Source of the DNA: Marinobacterium litorale DSM 23545
GTDB taxonomy: Bacteria > Pseudomonadota > Gammaproteobacteria > Pseudomonadales > Balneatricaceae
DNA length: 38,599 bases
Direction of reading: 5' to 3'
Assembly: GCF_000428985.1 (NCBI RefSeq)
Contig: NZ_AUAZ01000035.1
Span: 1-38,599 of the forward strand
In this document: one piece after another, positions 16,073 to 24,375 of the stretch
Numbering within the stretch: the stretch's first letter is position 1
Layout: each line of letters starts with the position of its first letter
The notes under the pieces: generated by a model
The model's database searches: none
The model's input: the letters and a program-made list of their open reading frames with translations, nothing else
Told to the model about the DNA's origin: nothing
Translations under genes and position numbers: made by a program

Positions 16073-16408
16073 TTAGTTGGCGATCAGCAGCACTTCGAAC
16101 GGCTCACCATCGGCAGCGTCTTCCAGTGCGCGGGCAACGGTGACGCCTGCGCTCTGAACGGTGGCTGCTCCGGCTGTGCCAACCTCCAGCTCATCGCCAT
16201 CGCTGACTGCACCATCGGCAACAACAACCGCCGTGCCGATCACATCAACCAGCATCTCTTCGCCGTCGGCCGCTTTGGTGCGGGCAACGCCGAGGGTGTT
16301 GCCGGCGGCGGTGGCCACGGCGTTGGTGGGGCTGACAAAACGCTGGGCCGTGACCGCACCGCTGGCGGTACGGGTGAGGCCAAGCAGAGAGATAAATTGA
16401 GAACTCAT
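16073..16408 (-). CDS. Capsid decoration/cement protein (DUF2190-like)
   Basis: This 111-residue Ala/Val/Gly-rich beta protein has TASGAVTAQRFVSP, NTLGVARTKAADGEEMLVDVIGTAVV and GVTVARALEDAADGEPFEVLLI, the pattern of DUF2190 capsid cement proteins. It lies between the protease/scaffold and the major capsid gene, where decoration proteins are common. It probably stabilises the mature head. Confidence 0.8.
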   Translation of the reverse strand: MSSQFISLLGLTRTASGAVTAQRFVSPTNAVATAAGNTLGVARTKAADGEEMLVDVIGTAVVVADGAVSDGDELEVGTAGAATVQSAGVTVARALEDAADGEPFEVLLIAN

Positions 16409-16420
16409 GGTGGTGCTCCT

Positions 16421-16906
16421 TTAGCTAACTGCGGCCAGCGCAGTGTTGTAGTCACAATCGTTCTTGCGGGCGTACGCCTGGGCCTTGTTGTGAAGCGCCA
16501 GACGCTCCTGATCGACGGTGTACCCGCTGGGCGCGGCGAAGCTTGCAGAGTGCTCTTCGTCGGTATCCTCCTGGGCGCTGTGCTCGCTAAAGCTGACTTG
16601 CTCGGGCAAGCGATCCAGGAACTCACGGAACCAGGTTGCGCTCGGCTTCTTGATGGTCTGATCACCGTCGGCAAACTCCACAACCTCGGCATCGTTCAGG
16701 CCGTCCATAAAGGCGACCAGCCCGTCACGGTCTCGCGGCAGCACCTTACCGGCGTCGATCACCTGATCCGCAAAGGAGGCGATCTCATCGGCACGCTGTT
16801 TGGCTTCCTGCTCCTGGAGGCGCTGCTCGCGTTCTGCGATCTGTGCCTCACGGGCCTGCAACGTCGTTTCACGCTCTGCAAAGTCAGCGGTCTTTTTGGG
16901 ATCCAT
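16421..16906 (-). CDS. Nested scaffold protein (gpZ-like), internal start in protease gene
   Basis: An in-frame ATG at codon 216 of the protease gene (MDPKKTADFAERETTLQ) is preceded by GAGGAGG at 16921-16915 with an 8-nt spacer, as strong as any site in the region. The product of 161 residues would contain only the coiled-coil scaffold part. Mu and lambda make scaffold in this nested way (Z within I; Nu3 within C), so the same strategy is inferred here. Confidence 0.75.
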   Translation of the reverse strand: MDPKKTADFAERETTLQAREAQIAEREQRLQEQEAKQRADEIASFADQVIDAGKVLPRDRDGLVAFMDGLNDAEVVEFADGDQTIKKPSATWFREFLDRLPEQVSFSEHSAQEDTDEEHSASFAAPSGYTVDQERLALHNKAQAYARKNDCDYNTALAAVS

Positions 16907-17551
16907 CGTTTCGTCCTCCTCGATCGAATCGGAATATTCAGCCAAGGGCCGCTCGATGCGCTCCTCAGCCTCGCGGGTTTCTTCCTCGTAGGAAGTGATC
17001 AGCCAGTCAGGGATCACCTTGTCGGCTACCTCGGTATTGCGGTCCTCAATCAGGAACTCCCGCAAACCACGAAACATCCGGGTAATCGCCCAGGCGCCGG
17101 AGGTGCCCGGTGCAGCAAACTCGACGGTGACGATTTCGGACGCGTCGGTATCGGCAAAACTGGCGGCTTTGAGCCCCTTAACCGCCGGAGCTTTGGCTCC
17201 CAGAAATCCAACATGGCGGATGTACCAGACACCCGGCTTGGGGTTGCTGGGTGACTGAGGATGGAAAAAGGAGGTGCTGATACGGGGAAAGCGCTTCTTG
17301 TTCACCATCTCCGCAAACTCGGCATCCACATGCTCGGGCTCGGCGGTAATCAGGTTGCCATCGGTATCAACCGACTTGAGCCAGCCATAGGCCGGATCGT
17401 TCAGTTTGGGGTGACCGACAACCAGGGGGGCAGCAAACAGAGCAGGATCGTAAGCGGCAACGGATGCTTTTAGATCCTCCTCGGTAAACTCCAGGCGCTG
17501 GCCGTTCATGTCGGTATGCGTCCCGGCTTTGAAAATTTCGAGTGCACTCAC
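16421..17551 (-). CDS. Head maturation protease with C-terminal scaffold (gpI-like)
   Basis: This 376-residue protein matches the Mu-like I protein. The protease domain occupies residues 1-150 (EIFKAGTHTDMNGQRLEFTEEDL, PLVVGHPKLNDPAYGW, FPRISTSFFHP). An acidic linker runs to about 215, and a Gln/Glu/Arg-rich coiled coil to about 270 (AERETTLQAREAQIAEREQRLQEQEA) is scaffold-like. It cleaves scaffold during head maturation. A late-promoter-like element lies 82 nt upstream. A strong internal ribosome-binding site starts a separate scaffold product. Confidence 0.88.
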   Translation of the reverse strand: MSALEIFKAGTHTDMNGQRLEFTEEDLKASVAAYDPALFAAPLVVGHPKLNDPAYGWLKSVDTDGNLITAEPEHVDAEFAEMVNKKRFPRISTSFFHPQSPSNPKPGVWYIRHVGFLGAKAPAVKGLKAASFADTDASEIVTVEFAAPGTSGAWAITRMFRGLREFLIEDRNTEVADKVIPDWLITSYEEETREAEERIERPLAEYSDSIEEDETMDPKKTADFAERETTLQAREAQIAEREQRLQEQEAKQRADEIASFADQVIDAGKVLPRDRDGLVAFMDGLNDAEVVEFADGDQTIKKPSATWFREFLDRLPEQVSFSEHSAQEDTDEEHSASFAAPSGYTVDQERLALHNKAQAYARKNDCDYNTALAAVS

Positions 17552-17632
17552 ATGACTGCTCCGGTTCGTTTGGGTCTCAAATGGGCCTGGCGATATGCCA
17601 ATGAGGTCAGCTTATGAGGTGAGCGCGGCGCA

Positions 17633-17653
17633 GTAATTTGAACGGGGGCAAAA
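17633..17653 (-). promoter_or_regulatory. Late-promoter-like element, copy B (capsid operon)
   Basis: On the minus strand it reads TTTTGCCCCCGTTCAAATTA plus C, identical over 21 bp to copy C at 25749. It stands 82 nt before the protease/scaffold gene in the only sizeable gap (277 nt) of the head module, downstream of gpG. Confidence 0.6.
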
Positions 17654-17783
17654 CTTGAAATCGGGGTGTTGATGAGGAAAAGCGGGAAGTCTGGGTGTCG
17701 CGTAGGCGTAAAGACTTTTTATAAAAGCTTTATCGGCCTCTCAGGCGGTTTTTCAGGGGCGGGTGACAGGCGTTGTAGCGGCC

Positions 17784-17800
17784 AGCCCCTCTCAGGGGCT
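17784..17800 (-). terminator. Hairpin after gpG (weak terminator candidate)
   Basis: AGCCCCT-CTC-AGGGGCT is a perfect 7-bp stem with a 3-nt loop, starting 29 nt past the gpG stop. No U-run follows on the minus strand, so it may be a processing or pausing hairpin rather than an intrinsic terminator. It separates the lysis/packaging block from capsid element B. Confidence 0.35.
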
Positions 17801-17828
17801 TACAGAGGCGCTCAGAGCCTCGGGCTAT

Positions 17829-18404
17829 TTAGCGGGCAGAAACCGCTTTAGCGAGGTAGTCGCGGGCAAGACCGACCAGGTAGTTCTCATCGGCCTCGCT
17901 GGTACCCAGCCAAGGGCGTGCATGAATGGTCGTGTTGTGGGCCCCGATCGTTACGCCTTGGGCAAAGTCACTGCGCCGCTTACTCACAAATCGGTTTCCA
18001 ACCGATCCATCCCGGTTGCGTTTGAAATAGGCATTCTGAGAACGAGCCGCATGCTGAATCTCAGCACCGTACTGGTGAACCGCGCCATAGATTCGATCGG
18101 TACCAAAGGCCAAACCTTCATCATCGACCACTCCACGTAGCGTGTTGGCCAGGTAGCCGCGCAAAGTCAGGATCTTGTTGCCGTTCTGCTTCTTGCGCTT
18201 CTGATAACGTGGGGATAACGGTGCCCAGGGTGTACCGTCTGGAGCTTTCTGGTCTTTAAAGCGCTGGCGATGCACACGATGCAGGTGCTCACGCATATTG
18301 ACCAGCAGCGGCTTGGGATTATCCAGCGCCTGTATTCCCGCCTTCAGTACATTGCGGACTTGGGTATCATTCAGTTCAAAGTTTATACGCGCACCGGCCA
18401 TCAT
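17829..18404 (-). CDS. Virion morphogenesis protein (Mu gpG-like)
   Basis: This 191-residue protein has the gpG/virion morphogenesis pattern: RVHRQRFKDQKAPDGTPWAPLSPRY near residues 44-68, LTLRGYLANTLRG, and GAVHQYGAEIQHAARSQ. It ends with HARPWLGTSEADENYLV. In Mu, gpG acts in tail or head-tail assembly. AGGAGA precedes an ATG-ATG pair. It follows gpF after an 88-nt gap with strong hairpins. Confidence 0.85.
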   Translation of the reverse strand: MMAGARINFELNDTQVRNVLKAGIQALDNPKPLLVNMREHLHRVHRQRFKDQKAPDGTPWAPLSPRYQKRKKQNGNKILTLRGYLANTLRGVVDDEGLAFGTDRIYGAVHQYGAEIQHAARSQNAYFKRNRDGSVGNRFVSKRRSDFAQGVTIGAHNTTIHARPWLGTSEADENYLVGLARDYLAKAVSAR

Positions 18405-18472
18405 TTTCTCCTATAATCGGGGTAACCGCGATGGATACGCCCCCGGCAATTGGGCCGCCAAACATCGCGGGG

Positions 18473-18492
18473 CCGCAGGTGCCGGCCTGCGG
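18473..18492 (-). other. Hairpin directly after the gpF stop
   Basis: CCGCAGG-TGCCGG-CCTGCGG is a 7-bp stem touching the gpF stop codon. A second dyad, CCGCGATG (18426-18433) with CATCGCGG (18463-18470), lies just downstream. No U-run follows. They may lower or pace expression of gpG. Confidence 0.35.
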
Positions 18493-19743
18493 TCACTCCT
18501 CACTTCTGCTGTATAGCCTCACACCGACACGCATATCTTCGATGTCATGCGCATCAGGCTGGAAAACGGTGATTCCACTCCACCCATCGGCCGCAATCTC
18601 GAATACCGCCAATGCGGGCAAAACCTGATCAGGCAGACTGAACTGCGCAAGGTAACGGCGGCGAACCATGGCTTTCTTCTGACTGTGGTGCCACTCCAGG
18701 CGTACCCAGATCTCATCCGGATCAATCACGGCTTGAGCCAATAACGGCAAGTAACGACCACGGCCACGCTTGTCCGCTTTCAAGGTGCCTGAGCGGCGGT
18801 CCATGAAAAGCTCTTTCCCCATGACCAGGCGTTCATCAATCACATCACGAAAGATTGCAGGCTTATCCAAATCAGCGCCAAAGGGCTGCAGGAAGGTGCG
18901 TGCATACTCCTCTTGCGTAAGCCCCTCAGACAGCAGCTGGTCTGGACTGGCCGGGCGTGGTTCAGGCAGGGGTGCATTCGGGCGGGTATTGGGCAGACCC
19001 TGGCCACCAGCCGAGCCGGTTATCGGAGGCTCAGGGCGTTCAGGGGGGATAGCACTCTGCAGGCGCGCACGACCAGGTGTGTATTCAAAGCCGGGATCGA
19101 TCCCCTCCGGCACCCGCACCGTACGGGGGCCGCTGGGGCTGCGCTGGCCGATGGTGACCGTCTGCCAGTTTTCGGCCGGCGCGGTACCGAGTTTGAGCTG
19201 CTGCCGCTGCATATCGAATTCAGACAGGCCCGTTACATAGCACTGGCAGCCCCAGCCGCCAGGCGGGAAATGTGCGATCCACCAGTTGTGATCGGCCCGC
19301 AGGATCAGGCCATCCCACGCCAGGTGATGTTCACGCGGGTGGGTGACGGAGTCGTTGTGGTTGTACTGCCAGTACGGCAGTGCGTCCCGGTCTTCCCAGA
19401 GCTGCTCGAACCGGCCCGCGTTGTAACTGCTGAACAGGTTGGTCTCGTAGATAACGCGTGATCGCCAGCCGCGCCCGCCGTTATAGTCCCAGCCGTGTTT
19501 TGAAACGATGTTGTCGAAATCCTTGCGAAACTCTTCCAGGGTGATGCCGTCCTCCACCATCTTGATGATCGACGTGTGAAAGTCCTCAACGATCGCATTG
19601 CGGTTGGCACCGGCCACGACAAAGCCCCAGTCATGCTCATGGGTGCGTATGTCGGTCCAGTGCCGGGTTGGGATCGCCAGCTTCTGCCGGATGAAATCGA
19701 TCTGCTGAGGAAACGGCACCGACCCATAAGAGACGCTGGGCAT
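18493..19743 (-). CDS. Minor head protein gpF with C-terminal PBECR2-like nuclease domain
   Basis: Residues about 1-200 are the Mu F/SPP1 gp7 head morphogenesis domain. They carry the family motifs VIYETNLFSSYNAGRFEQ and HHLAWDGLILRADHNWWIAHFPPGGWGCQCYV. A Pro-rich linker spans about 232-268. Residues about 270-416 resemble the PBECR2 member of the barnase/EndoU/colicin-like phage nuclease group (FRDVIDERLVMGKELFMD, LPLLAQAVIDPDEIWVRLEW, RRRYLAQFSL). Such domains fused to a minor capsid protein may enter the host with the DNA. The ATG overlaps the portal stop by 1 nt. Confidence 0.85.
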   Translation of the reverse strand: MPSVSYGSVPFPQQIDFIRQKLAIPTRHWTDIRTHEHDWGFVVAGANRNAIVEDFHTSIIKMVEDGITLEEFRKDFDNIVSKHGWDYNGGRGWRSRVIYETNLFSSYNAGRFEQLWEDRDALPYWQYNHNDSVTHPREHHLAWDGLILRADHNWWIAHFPPGGWGCQCYVTGLSEFDMQRQQLKLGTAPAENWQTVTIGQRSPSGPRTVRVPEGIDPGFEYTPGRARLQSAIPPERPEPPITGSAGGQGLPNTRPNAPLPEPRPASPDQLLSEGLTQEEYARTFLQPFGADLDKPAIFRDVIDERLVMGKELFMDRRSGTLKADKRGRGRYLPLLAQAVIDPDEIWVRLEWHHSQKKAMVRRRYLAQFSLPDQVLPALAVFEIAADGWSGITVFQPDAHDIEDMRVGVRLYSRSEE

Positions 19744-21299
19744 TAGCGTTGCTCCTCTTTGACCTCATTGCGACCGGCGAGGAACGCGGCGGATCCGGCC
19801 TGAGCCATGGCGGCTGCGTACTGGTCCAATGTCATGGCCGGGTAGGTTTCCAGGAGCCGATCGCGCAGCTCTTCCAGGGTGTCCACCTGGTTGGCCAACT
19901 CGCGTACCTGGTTAATCCACGCGCTGACGTTGGGCTCAACGGATTGTCGGGCCTGCTCCATCATCTGTAGCGGTGGCTGGCCTATAGCCTCCGCAAAGCT
20001 TGCTGGCACATCCGGCGCGTCCTGAGTACCAGACTCAACCGGTACCGGCTGAACACCTGGCTTCACAGGCGGGGCAGGATCGGGTTGTTTCTCTTCCCAG
20101 CCCTCACCGTAGTTCTCGGTGATATAGCCCAGCTTAGGCTTGAAGTAGCCCATATCCACAATCGTCTTATCACGCTCGGCACGCTCGTTCAGATCCTCAT
20201 CCGGCGTGACCTTGCGATAGACGCGCGGTACCGCCGCACCGGGAAAGTTCCACTCGGTCAGCCAGCGGGCGATCGTGCGGTTGAACGACTCGCAGACCAG
20301 ATCCGCATCGGCCTTCACCAGATCCTCACGCACATCGCCCTGCAGGTCGTCATTGCCGAGCCGGCCCGGCGTGCCTTCGGAGCTGGCCACTTGCCCCATT
20401 ACCACCTTGGCAATCGCCCGGTCCATCCGGTCGACCAGGGAAACGTAATCGGCGGAGCCGCTGCGGGCGGCCTCCAGCAGCTCGATCTCCATACCCTGGG
20501 GCACGATGATGCCGGAGTCGGTATTGATGGCCGACAGCGCCTGCAGCAGCCGGGTCTTCTCATCCGGCAGCGCGGTACTTGGGTAACTACCTTTCGCCGT
20601 TGGCTGGCCGAACTTCTCAAGGAAGATCATCCAGAACTTGATGCCGTTGCGCTTGAACAGCACCGGCCAATAGAGCCAGTGGGCCAAGCCCAGTCCATAG
20701 GGCTCGTCGTCATGGTCCGCGCCGGTGCTGAACGCCCAGAACTTACGGTCTGGCAGTAGCTCGCCTTGCGGGTTGCTGTAGGTCTTCATGCGCAGGCGCA
20801 TGGCCCCATCCCAGCCGAAGCGTTGGCGATCGCGCACCTTGATGGCATCCAGGGTGATAAAGCGGCCGTCGCGGGCGTACATCGCTTCTGCGGCTGCAAA
20901 GCCGTAGAACACGCCATACATCATCTTGCCGGTAACGCGGTCCCAACCGATGTGGTGGAGCTGCTCGGTCAGGAAGTCCGCAGCGGCTTTGTCGCGCTTC
21001 GTTTTGCCGCCTGGATCAACACCCCATTCTTTACTGGTGATCGCCAGTTGCCGTTGCTGAAATACGCCTGCGACCTGGTCGTCGCGCAGCACCTGGCGAT
21101 AGATCTCGTAATCGCCTGCGCCGCGCAACTGCAGGATGGAATCAGAACTGGGCTGGATCTGCATCGGATCCACATAGCCACGTGTGATATCGCGGCCATC
21201 AAACGTGGTCGCGACTTCGCGCATCTCCGGGCGACTGGATCGGCGTGTTTCATCGGCGAAGCTGGCCGGGATATAGAGCCCGCTTAATGTCTGCTGCAT
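19743..21299 (-). CDS. Portal protein (DUF935, Mu gp29-like)
   Basis: This 518-residue portal forms the ring through which DNA is packaged. The DUF935 pattern is clear: YEIYRQVLRDDQVAGVFQQRQLAITSKEW, WAFSTGADHDDEPYGLGLAHWLYWP, WMIFLEKFGQPTAKGSYP and VVMGQVASSEGTPGRLGNDDLQGDVREDL. It follows the terminase and precedes gpF as in Mu. The C-terminal 100 residues are Pro-rich then helical. It starts 2 nt after the terminase stop. Confidence 0.93.
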   Translation of the reverse strand: MQQTLSGLYIPASFADETRRSSRPEMREVATTFDGRDITRGYVDPMQIQPSSDSILQLRGAGDYEIYRQVLRDDQVAGVFQQRQLAITSKEWGVDPGGKTKRDKAAADFLTEQLHHIGWDRVTGKMMYGVFYGFAAAEAMYARDGRFITLDAIKVRDRQRFGWDGAMRLRMKTYSNPQGELLPDRKFWAFSTGADHDDEPYGLGLAHWLYWPVLFKRNGIKFWMIFLEKFGQPTAKGSYPSTALPDEKTRLLQALSAINTDSGIIVPQGMEIELLEAARSGSADYVSLVDRMDRAIAKVVMGQVASSEGTPGRLGNDDLQGDVREDLVKADADLVCESFNRTIARWLTEWNFPGAAVPRVYRKVTPDEDLNERAERDKTIVDMGYFKPKLGYITENYGEGWEEKQPDPAPPVKPGVQPVPVESGTQDAPDVPASFAEAIGQPPLQMMEQARQSVEPNVSAWINQVRELANQVDTLEELRDRLLETYPAMTLDQYAAAMAQAGSAAFLAGRNEVKEEQR

Positions 21300-21301
21300 A
21301 T

Positions 21302-22864
21302 TCAGAACCCTCCGAAGTCGTTACCGCCACCGACCGTGCCAAAGCCGGTATCGGTGACGACAGCGCCACGGTTGTAGTGGTCATCGCTCATGGAAGTGCG
21401 GCGGCCTGTGGATTGGAATTCCATCTCGACGATCTCTTGCTCACTGGCGGCATGGGCTAATACGCAGCCCATGGCGCTATCCCCGTGACGCTCTCCTTTA
21501 CCGTCGGTTTTCCCTTCAGGGAGGCGAGCAACACCACGCACGAGCTTGAAGGCGCGGTGGTCTTCGAGGACGTCGTCATGTTTCGGGATCAGGATCGTCC
21601 GGTCTTCGAAACGGGCCTTGTAGCGGGGCATCTGCTCCCGGTACCAGGATTCCGTTGGCATCACCCGTTCTACCTGGGAGCCCCAGTAATCCCACGCGGC
21701 TTCGCCGATTGAGGAGCCGTTGCCTCGGCTATCGATTGCCACACCGCAACGACGTGGCAAGCCATCACCGACAGCAAACAGCACTTGCTCCTGCTGCTTG
21801 AACGGGACGTTATGCAACTCCACAATGAACGGAACGCGGCGGCGCAGATCCAGGCCGATTTCCATGGGAACGATGTCGGACATATCACCGGAGCGAGCGA
21901 AGTCCATACCCAGTGCATGACGGCGCTCGGGATCGAGCTTATCGAGCAGGGGGCGCACTTCATCACGGATCCAGTCTTCCATGATGGAGGTGCGCATCGG
22001 CAGCGGCATCTGGTTGAACTCGCGGGAGCCGTTGAATCTGAGCACCGGCGCTTGATACATACAGGCTTCGATTTGCGCACGGGTCAGGTAGGATCCGCCG
22101 CCCAAGGCGGGCACACAGAACAGCTCTTCGTCCTCGTTCGGTTTGTAACGGTTGATAAGCTGCTGACGCCAGTGTTTCTCGCCGTCTGCCGTCCATTCCC
22201 GCCCAGTCACCGCACAGATACGGCGATAAAAGCCATCTTCCAGGGCGTCATCCAGGGTGACGCGGTGTAAAGAAAAGTCGTAGCGCCCGGCCCTGATATC
22301 GTTGATCAGTGTATTGAACGGGTTGTCCTCACCGTTGTGGGTACTGATGATCCGAATCTGACCGCCCCAGATGGTCATCGCCATAGCGGCCTTGAGCAGC
22401 TCGGCGATATCGTCAACGAACGCCGCTTCATCGATCACCAGCCGCTCACCGGGACGGCCCTTGCTTCGCAGGTTGCGCGGGTTGCTAGTAAACGCCTGGA
22501 TGACATTGCCGGAGTCAAACTTAATGGTGTAGGTAAGAATCTGTTTGTCATCCTGCTCGATAACAGACTCTTCGATCTGGCCAGCCGCTGCTTGGAACGC
22601 CTTCGCCCAGCCCGCACAGTCCTGGATAAAGCCGGATGTCATCTCTTTGTTGTAAGAGATGTAGTAGACGTTTGCCCCGGCGCTGGAGGCTGCATAAAGA
22701 ACATCATCAGCGGCCTCCGAATAGGACAGACCGATACGGCGGCTTTTCTCGATCACCTTGACCGGACTTGTATCCTGGACCCAACGCTGTTGGTAGCCCA
22801 GCAGGATCGCGAAGTCGGAATCCAACCGCTCTTTTTGCTCTCCAGTAAGAGGCTGATCGCTCAC
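21302..22864 (-). CDS. Terminase large subunit (Mu gp28-like)
   Basis: This 520-residue packaging motor has an ATPase domain with a Walker-A-like SRRIGLSYSEA (41-51) and Walker B RLVIDEAAF (140-148). Its RNase H-like nuclease shows acidic residues in GMDFARSGD (D320) and IDSRGNG (D377). It cuts and packages DNA headful-wise into the capsid. The start overlaps the small-subunit stop by 4 nt. Confidence 0.93.
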   Translation of the reverse strand: MSDQPLTGEQKERLDSDFAILLGYQQRWVQDTSPVKVIEKSRRIGLSYSEAADDVLYAASSAGANVYYISYNKEMTSGFIQDCAGWAKAFQAAAGQIEESVIEQDDKQILTYTIKFDSGNVIQAFTSNPRNLRSKGRPGERLVIDEAAFVDDIAELLKAAMAMTIWGGQIRIISTHNGEDNPFNTLINDIRAGRYDFSLHRVTLDDALEDGFYRRICAVTGREWTADGEKHWRQQLINRYKPNEDEELFCVPALGGGSYLTRAQIEACMYQAPVLRFNGSREFNQMPLPMRTSIMEDWIRDEVRPLLDKLDPERRHALGMDFARSGDMSDIVPMEIGLDLRRRVPFIVELHNVPFKQQEQVLFAVGDGLPRRCGVAIDSRGNGSSIGEAAWDYWGSQVERVMPTESWYREQMPRYKARFEDRTILIPKHDDVLEDHRAFKLVRGVARLPEGKTDGKGERHGDSAMGCVLAHAASEQEIVEMEFQSTGRRTSMSDDHYNRGAVVTDTGFGTVGGGNDFGGF

Positions 22865-23475
22865 TGCATACCCTCCATAATGGCGGCTCGCAATGCGGCA
22901 ACACCATCACTAGACAGGCCTTGGCTCTTCGCCGCTTGCTCTGCACTGGCCGCAGCATCCTCCAGGGCCTGTTTCCGCGCCCGCGCTTCAATATCTTCCT
23001 GGTACTTCTTCAGCGTGACGCTGGAGCGCGTGAGGGTGGCAATATTCTTTGCCGCCTCCGATAACAGGCCGATCCGCTCACTGATATCGATATCCTCGTC
23101 ATCCGCTTCCTGGAGCATCATCAGCGAGTCAAACAGGCCGGTCTGGATCATGGAGGTGAGCGCTTCAGATCGCGCATCCTCACGGTCTGCGGTGTGTTCT
23201 CGGATGATCTTCGCGGCCTCCGTAGAGGCACGGATCGCGGCCAGGCGTTTCTCAAGCTTCTGGCCGTAGCGGCCAACAGCTGAACGGCTGGGCAGCTCAC
23301 CGGCTTTTGCTTCATCCGGGAATTCAGACTGCAGGTCCGCAATCAGCTCATCCAGTGTCATGCGGCCTTCGGCCAGGTGCTTCTCGATGCGTTGGCGGAT
23401 CTCTACGCGCAGCCTGGCAACGGATGAGCGACTGGATGCGAGAACTGGAGCGATTTCGTCCATATCGTCACTCAT
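22861..23475 (-). CDS. Terminase small subunit-like protein (DUF3486, Mu gp27-like)
   Basis: The start MSDDMDEIAPVLASSRSSVAR at 23475 is preferred over one 30 nt upstream inside the preceding gene. The 204-residue helical protein has the DUF3486 pattern: a DNA-binding N-terminus (LAEGRMTLDELIADLQSEFPD, PSRSAVGRYGQKLEK) and a C-terminal coiled coil (SSVTLKKYQEDIEARARKQALEDA). It recognises phage DNA for packaging. The stop overlaps the terminase start. Confidence 0.88.
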   Translation of the reverse strand: MSDDMDEIAPVLASSRSSVARLRVEIRQRIEKHLAEGRMTLDELIADLQSEFPDEAKAGELPSRSAVGRYGQKLEKRLAAIRASTEAAKIIREHTADREDARSEALTSMIQTGLFDSLMMLQEADDEDIDISERIGLLSEAAKNIATLTRSSVTLKKYQEDIEARARKQALEDAAASAEQAAKSQGLSSDGVAALRAAIMEGMQ

Positions 23476-23479
23476 AGGC

Positions 23480-23788
23480 TCACCAGTACTTCTCAGGTCG
23501 TGCAATACCAGGGCGACACTCGACGGTGTATTCGGCGATATCGGTACCCAGGGCCGTCAGTTCGCAGTGCCAGCGGCCATCCGGCTTTTTATCGACGTCG
23601 ATCATCTTGCGATCGCCCAGGTAATCGATCTCCCGACGGAGCTCCTGGGGCGTTGCGTCCGGGTATTCGCTCTGTACAACGGAAAGCACCAGGCCTTCAT
23701 ACGCCCCGATCGGGCGGGCATTGTTCAGCGTCAGCAGGATGTACCACCGCATCGACTCGCGGCGTACACGTTCCATATCAATTGGCAT
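23480..23788 (-). CDS. Mu gp26-like small DNA-binding protein
   Basis: The start MPIDMERVRRESMRWYILLTL at 23788 follows GAGGAGG with a 5-nt spacer. The 102-residue protein looks like a winged helix (YEGLVLSVVQSEYPDATPQELRREIDYLGDRKMI, then a beta hairpin DGRWHCELTALG). Proteins of this type occupy the same place in Mu-like genomes, before DUF3486. It overlaps the DUF2730 gene by 11 nt. A role in packaging is inferred from position. Confidence 0.75.
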   Translation of the reverse strand: MPIDMERVRRESMRWYILLTLNNARPIGAYEGLVLSVVQSEYPDATPQELRREIDYLGDRKMIDVDKKPDGRWHCELTALGTDIAEYTVECRPGIARPEKYW

Positions 23789-24128
23789 CGTATCCTCCTC
23801 GCAGCTGGGCGCGCTGCAGGCCGCCCGCCAAACTATCGATCTTTGCTTCCAAACGGCTCTGGCCCCGGATGTAGTCCTCACTGCGGACATACTTTTCGGG
23901 CAATTCCGCACGCAGTTTCATCAGATCGCGCTCCACCTGAGTAACGGCTTGGTTGTTCAGTAGCTCACCTTCCTCGATCTTGGCCAATCGTTGGTTAAGC
24001 GCGTCGAACTTGCTATCGAGCTGCTGTGTAAACAGCTTCCCTACATACTTCGCAACCGCCCAATACCCGCCAATCAACGTCAAGATGATCGCCACCAGCG
24101 ACAGCACGTCCCTAAGTTCCATTTGCAC
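23778..24128 (-). CDS. DUF2730 membrane-anchored coiled coil (Mu gp25-like)
   Basis: This 116-residue protein has one N-terminal membrane helix (about 8-28, VLSLVAIILTLIGGYWAVAKYV) and a coiled coil (LDSKFDALNQRLAKIEEGELLNNQAVTQVERDL). A GTG start at 24128 has AAGGAGG five bases upstream; an ATG two codons later is too far from it. The DUF2730/gp25 family is conserved in Mu-like phages between lysis and packaging genes. Its function is unknown. Confidence 0.8.
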   Translation of the reverse strand: MQMELRDVLSLVAIILTLIGGYWAVAKYVGKLFTQQLDSKFDALNQRLAKIEEGELLNNQAVTQVERDLMKLRAELPEKYVRSEDYIRGQSRLEAKIDSLAGGLQRAQLRGGYDAN

Positions 24129-24375
24129 CGCGGCCTCCTTGTAGTTTCCGTATCAGTTCAAACAAACGGCCACCGCAGATGCCGTATTGGTCATAAAGCT
24201 CTTTCAGTGCCACCGCTGCAGCGCTGTCGCTGTTATCCGCCGGGCTCACCGGCACCGGGCACGGCACCATCAAGTCCGCCGGTAACGGCTCTGGCAGCCC
24301 GTTCTCGGGCGGCATCGAGCTCGCGCATGACGCGGTCATCAAAGCGGCACTCGCTACGCATAGCAGCCGTTTCAT
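24112..24375 (-). CDS. Rz1-like outer-membrane spanin lipoprotein
   Basis: This 87-residue protein has a lipoprotein signal (MKRLLCVASAALMTASC, Cys17) followed by a Pro-rich segment (PPENGLPEPLPADLMVPCPVP), as in Rz1. It begins inside the Rz gene in another frame and extends 121 nt past it, a classic overlapping spanin pair. It pairs with Rz to fuse inner and outer membranes at lysis. It is longer than lambda Rz1 (60 residues), with a C-terminal helical extension. Confidence 0.8.
   Translation of the reverse strand: MKRLLCVASAALMTASCASSMPPENGLPEPLPADLMVPCPVPVSPADNSDSAAAVALKELYDQYGICGGRLFELIRKLQGGRGANGT

Noticed and set aside
15794-17254. A 486-codon plus-strand open frame
   Set aside because: It is antisense to the protease/scaffold, decoration and capsid genes, which fit known families; its translation is low-complexity and has no start context.
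18376-18465. A 29-codon minus-strand frame beginning MFGGPIAGG between gpF and gpG
   Set aside because: It has no ribosome-binding site and overlaps the gpG start; the region is better explained as hairpins.
22337-22350. GTACTGATGAT near the terminase motifs, resembling a hammerhead segment
   Set aside because: No other core elements are present; it is within the terminase gene and on the non-transcribed strand.
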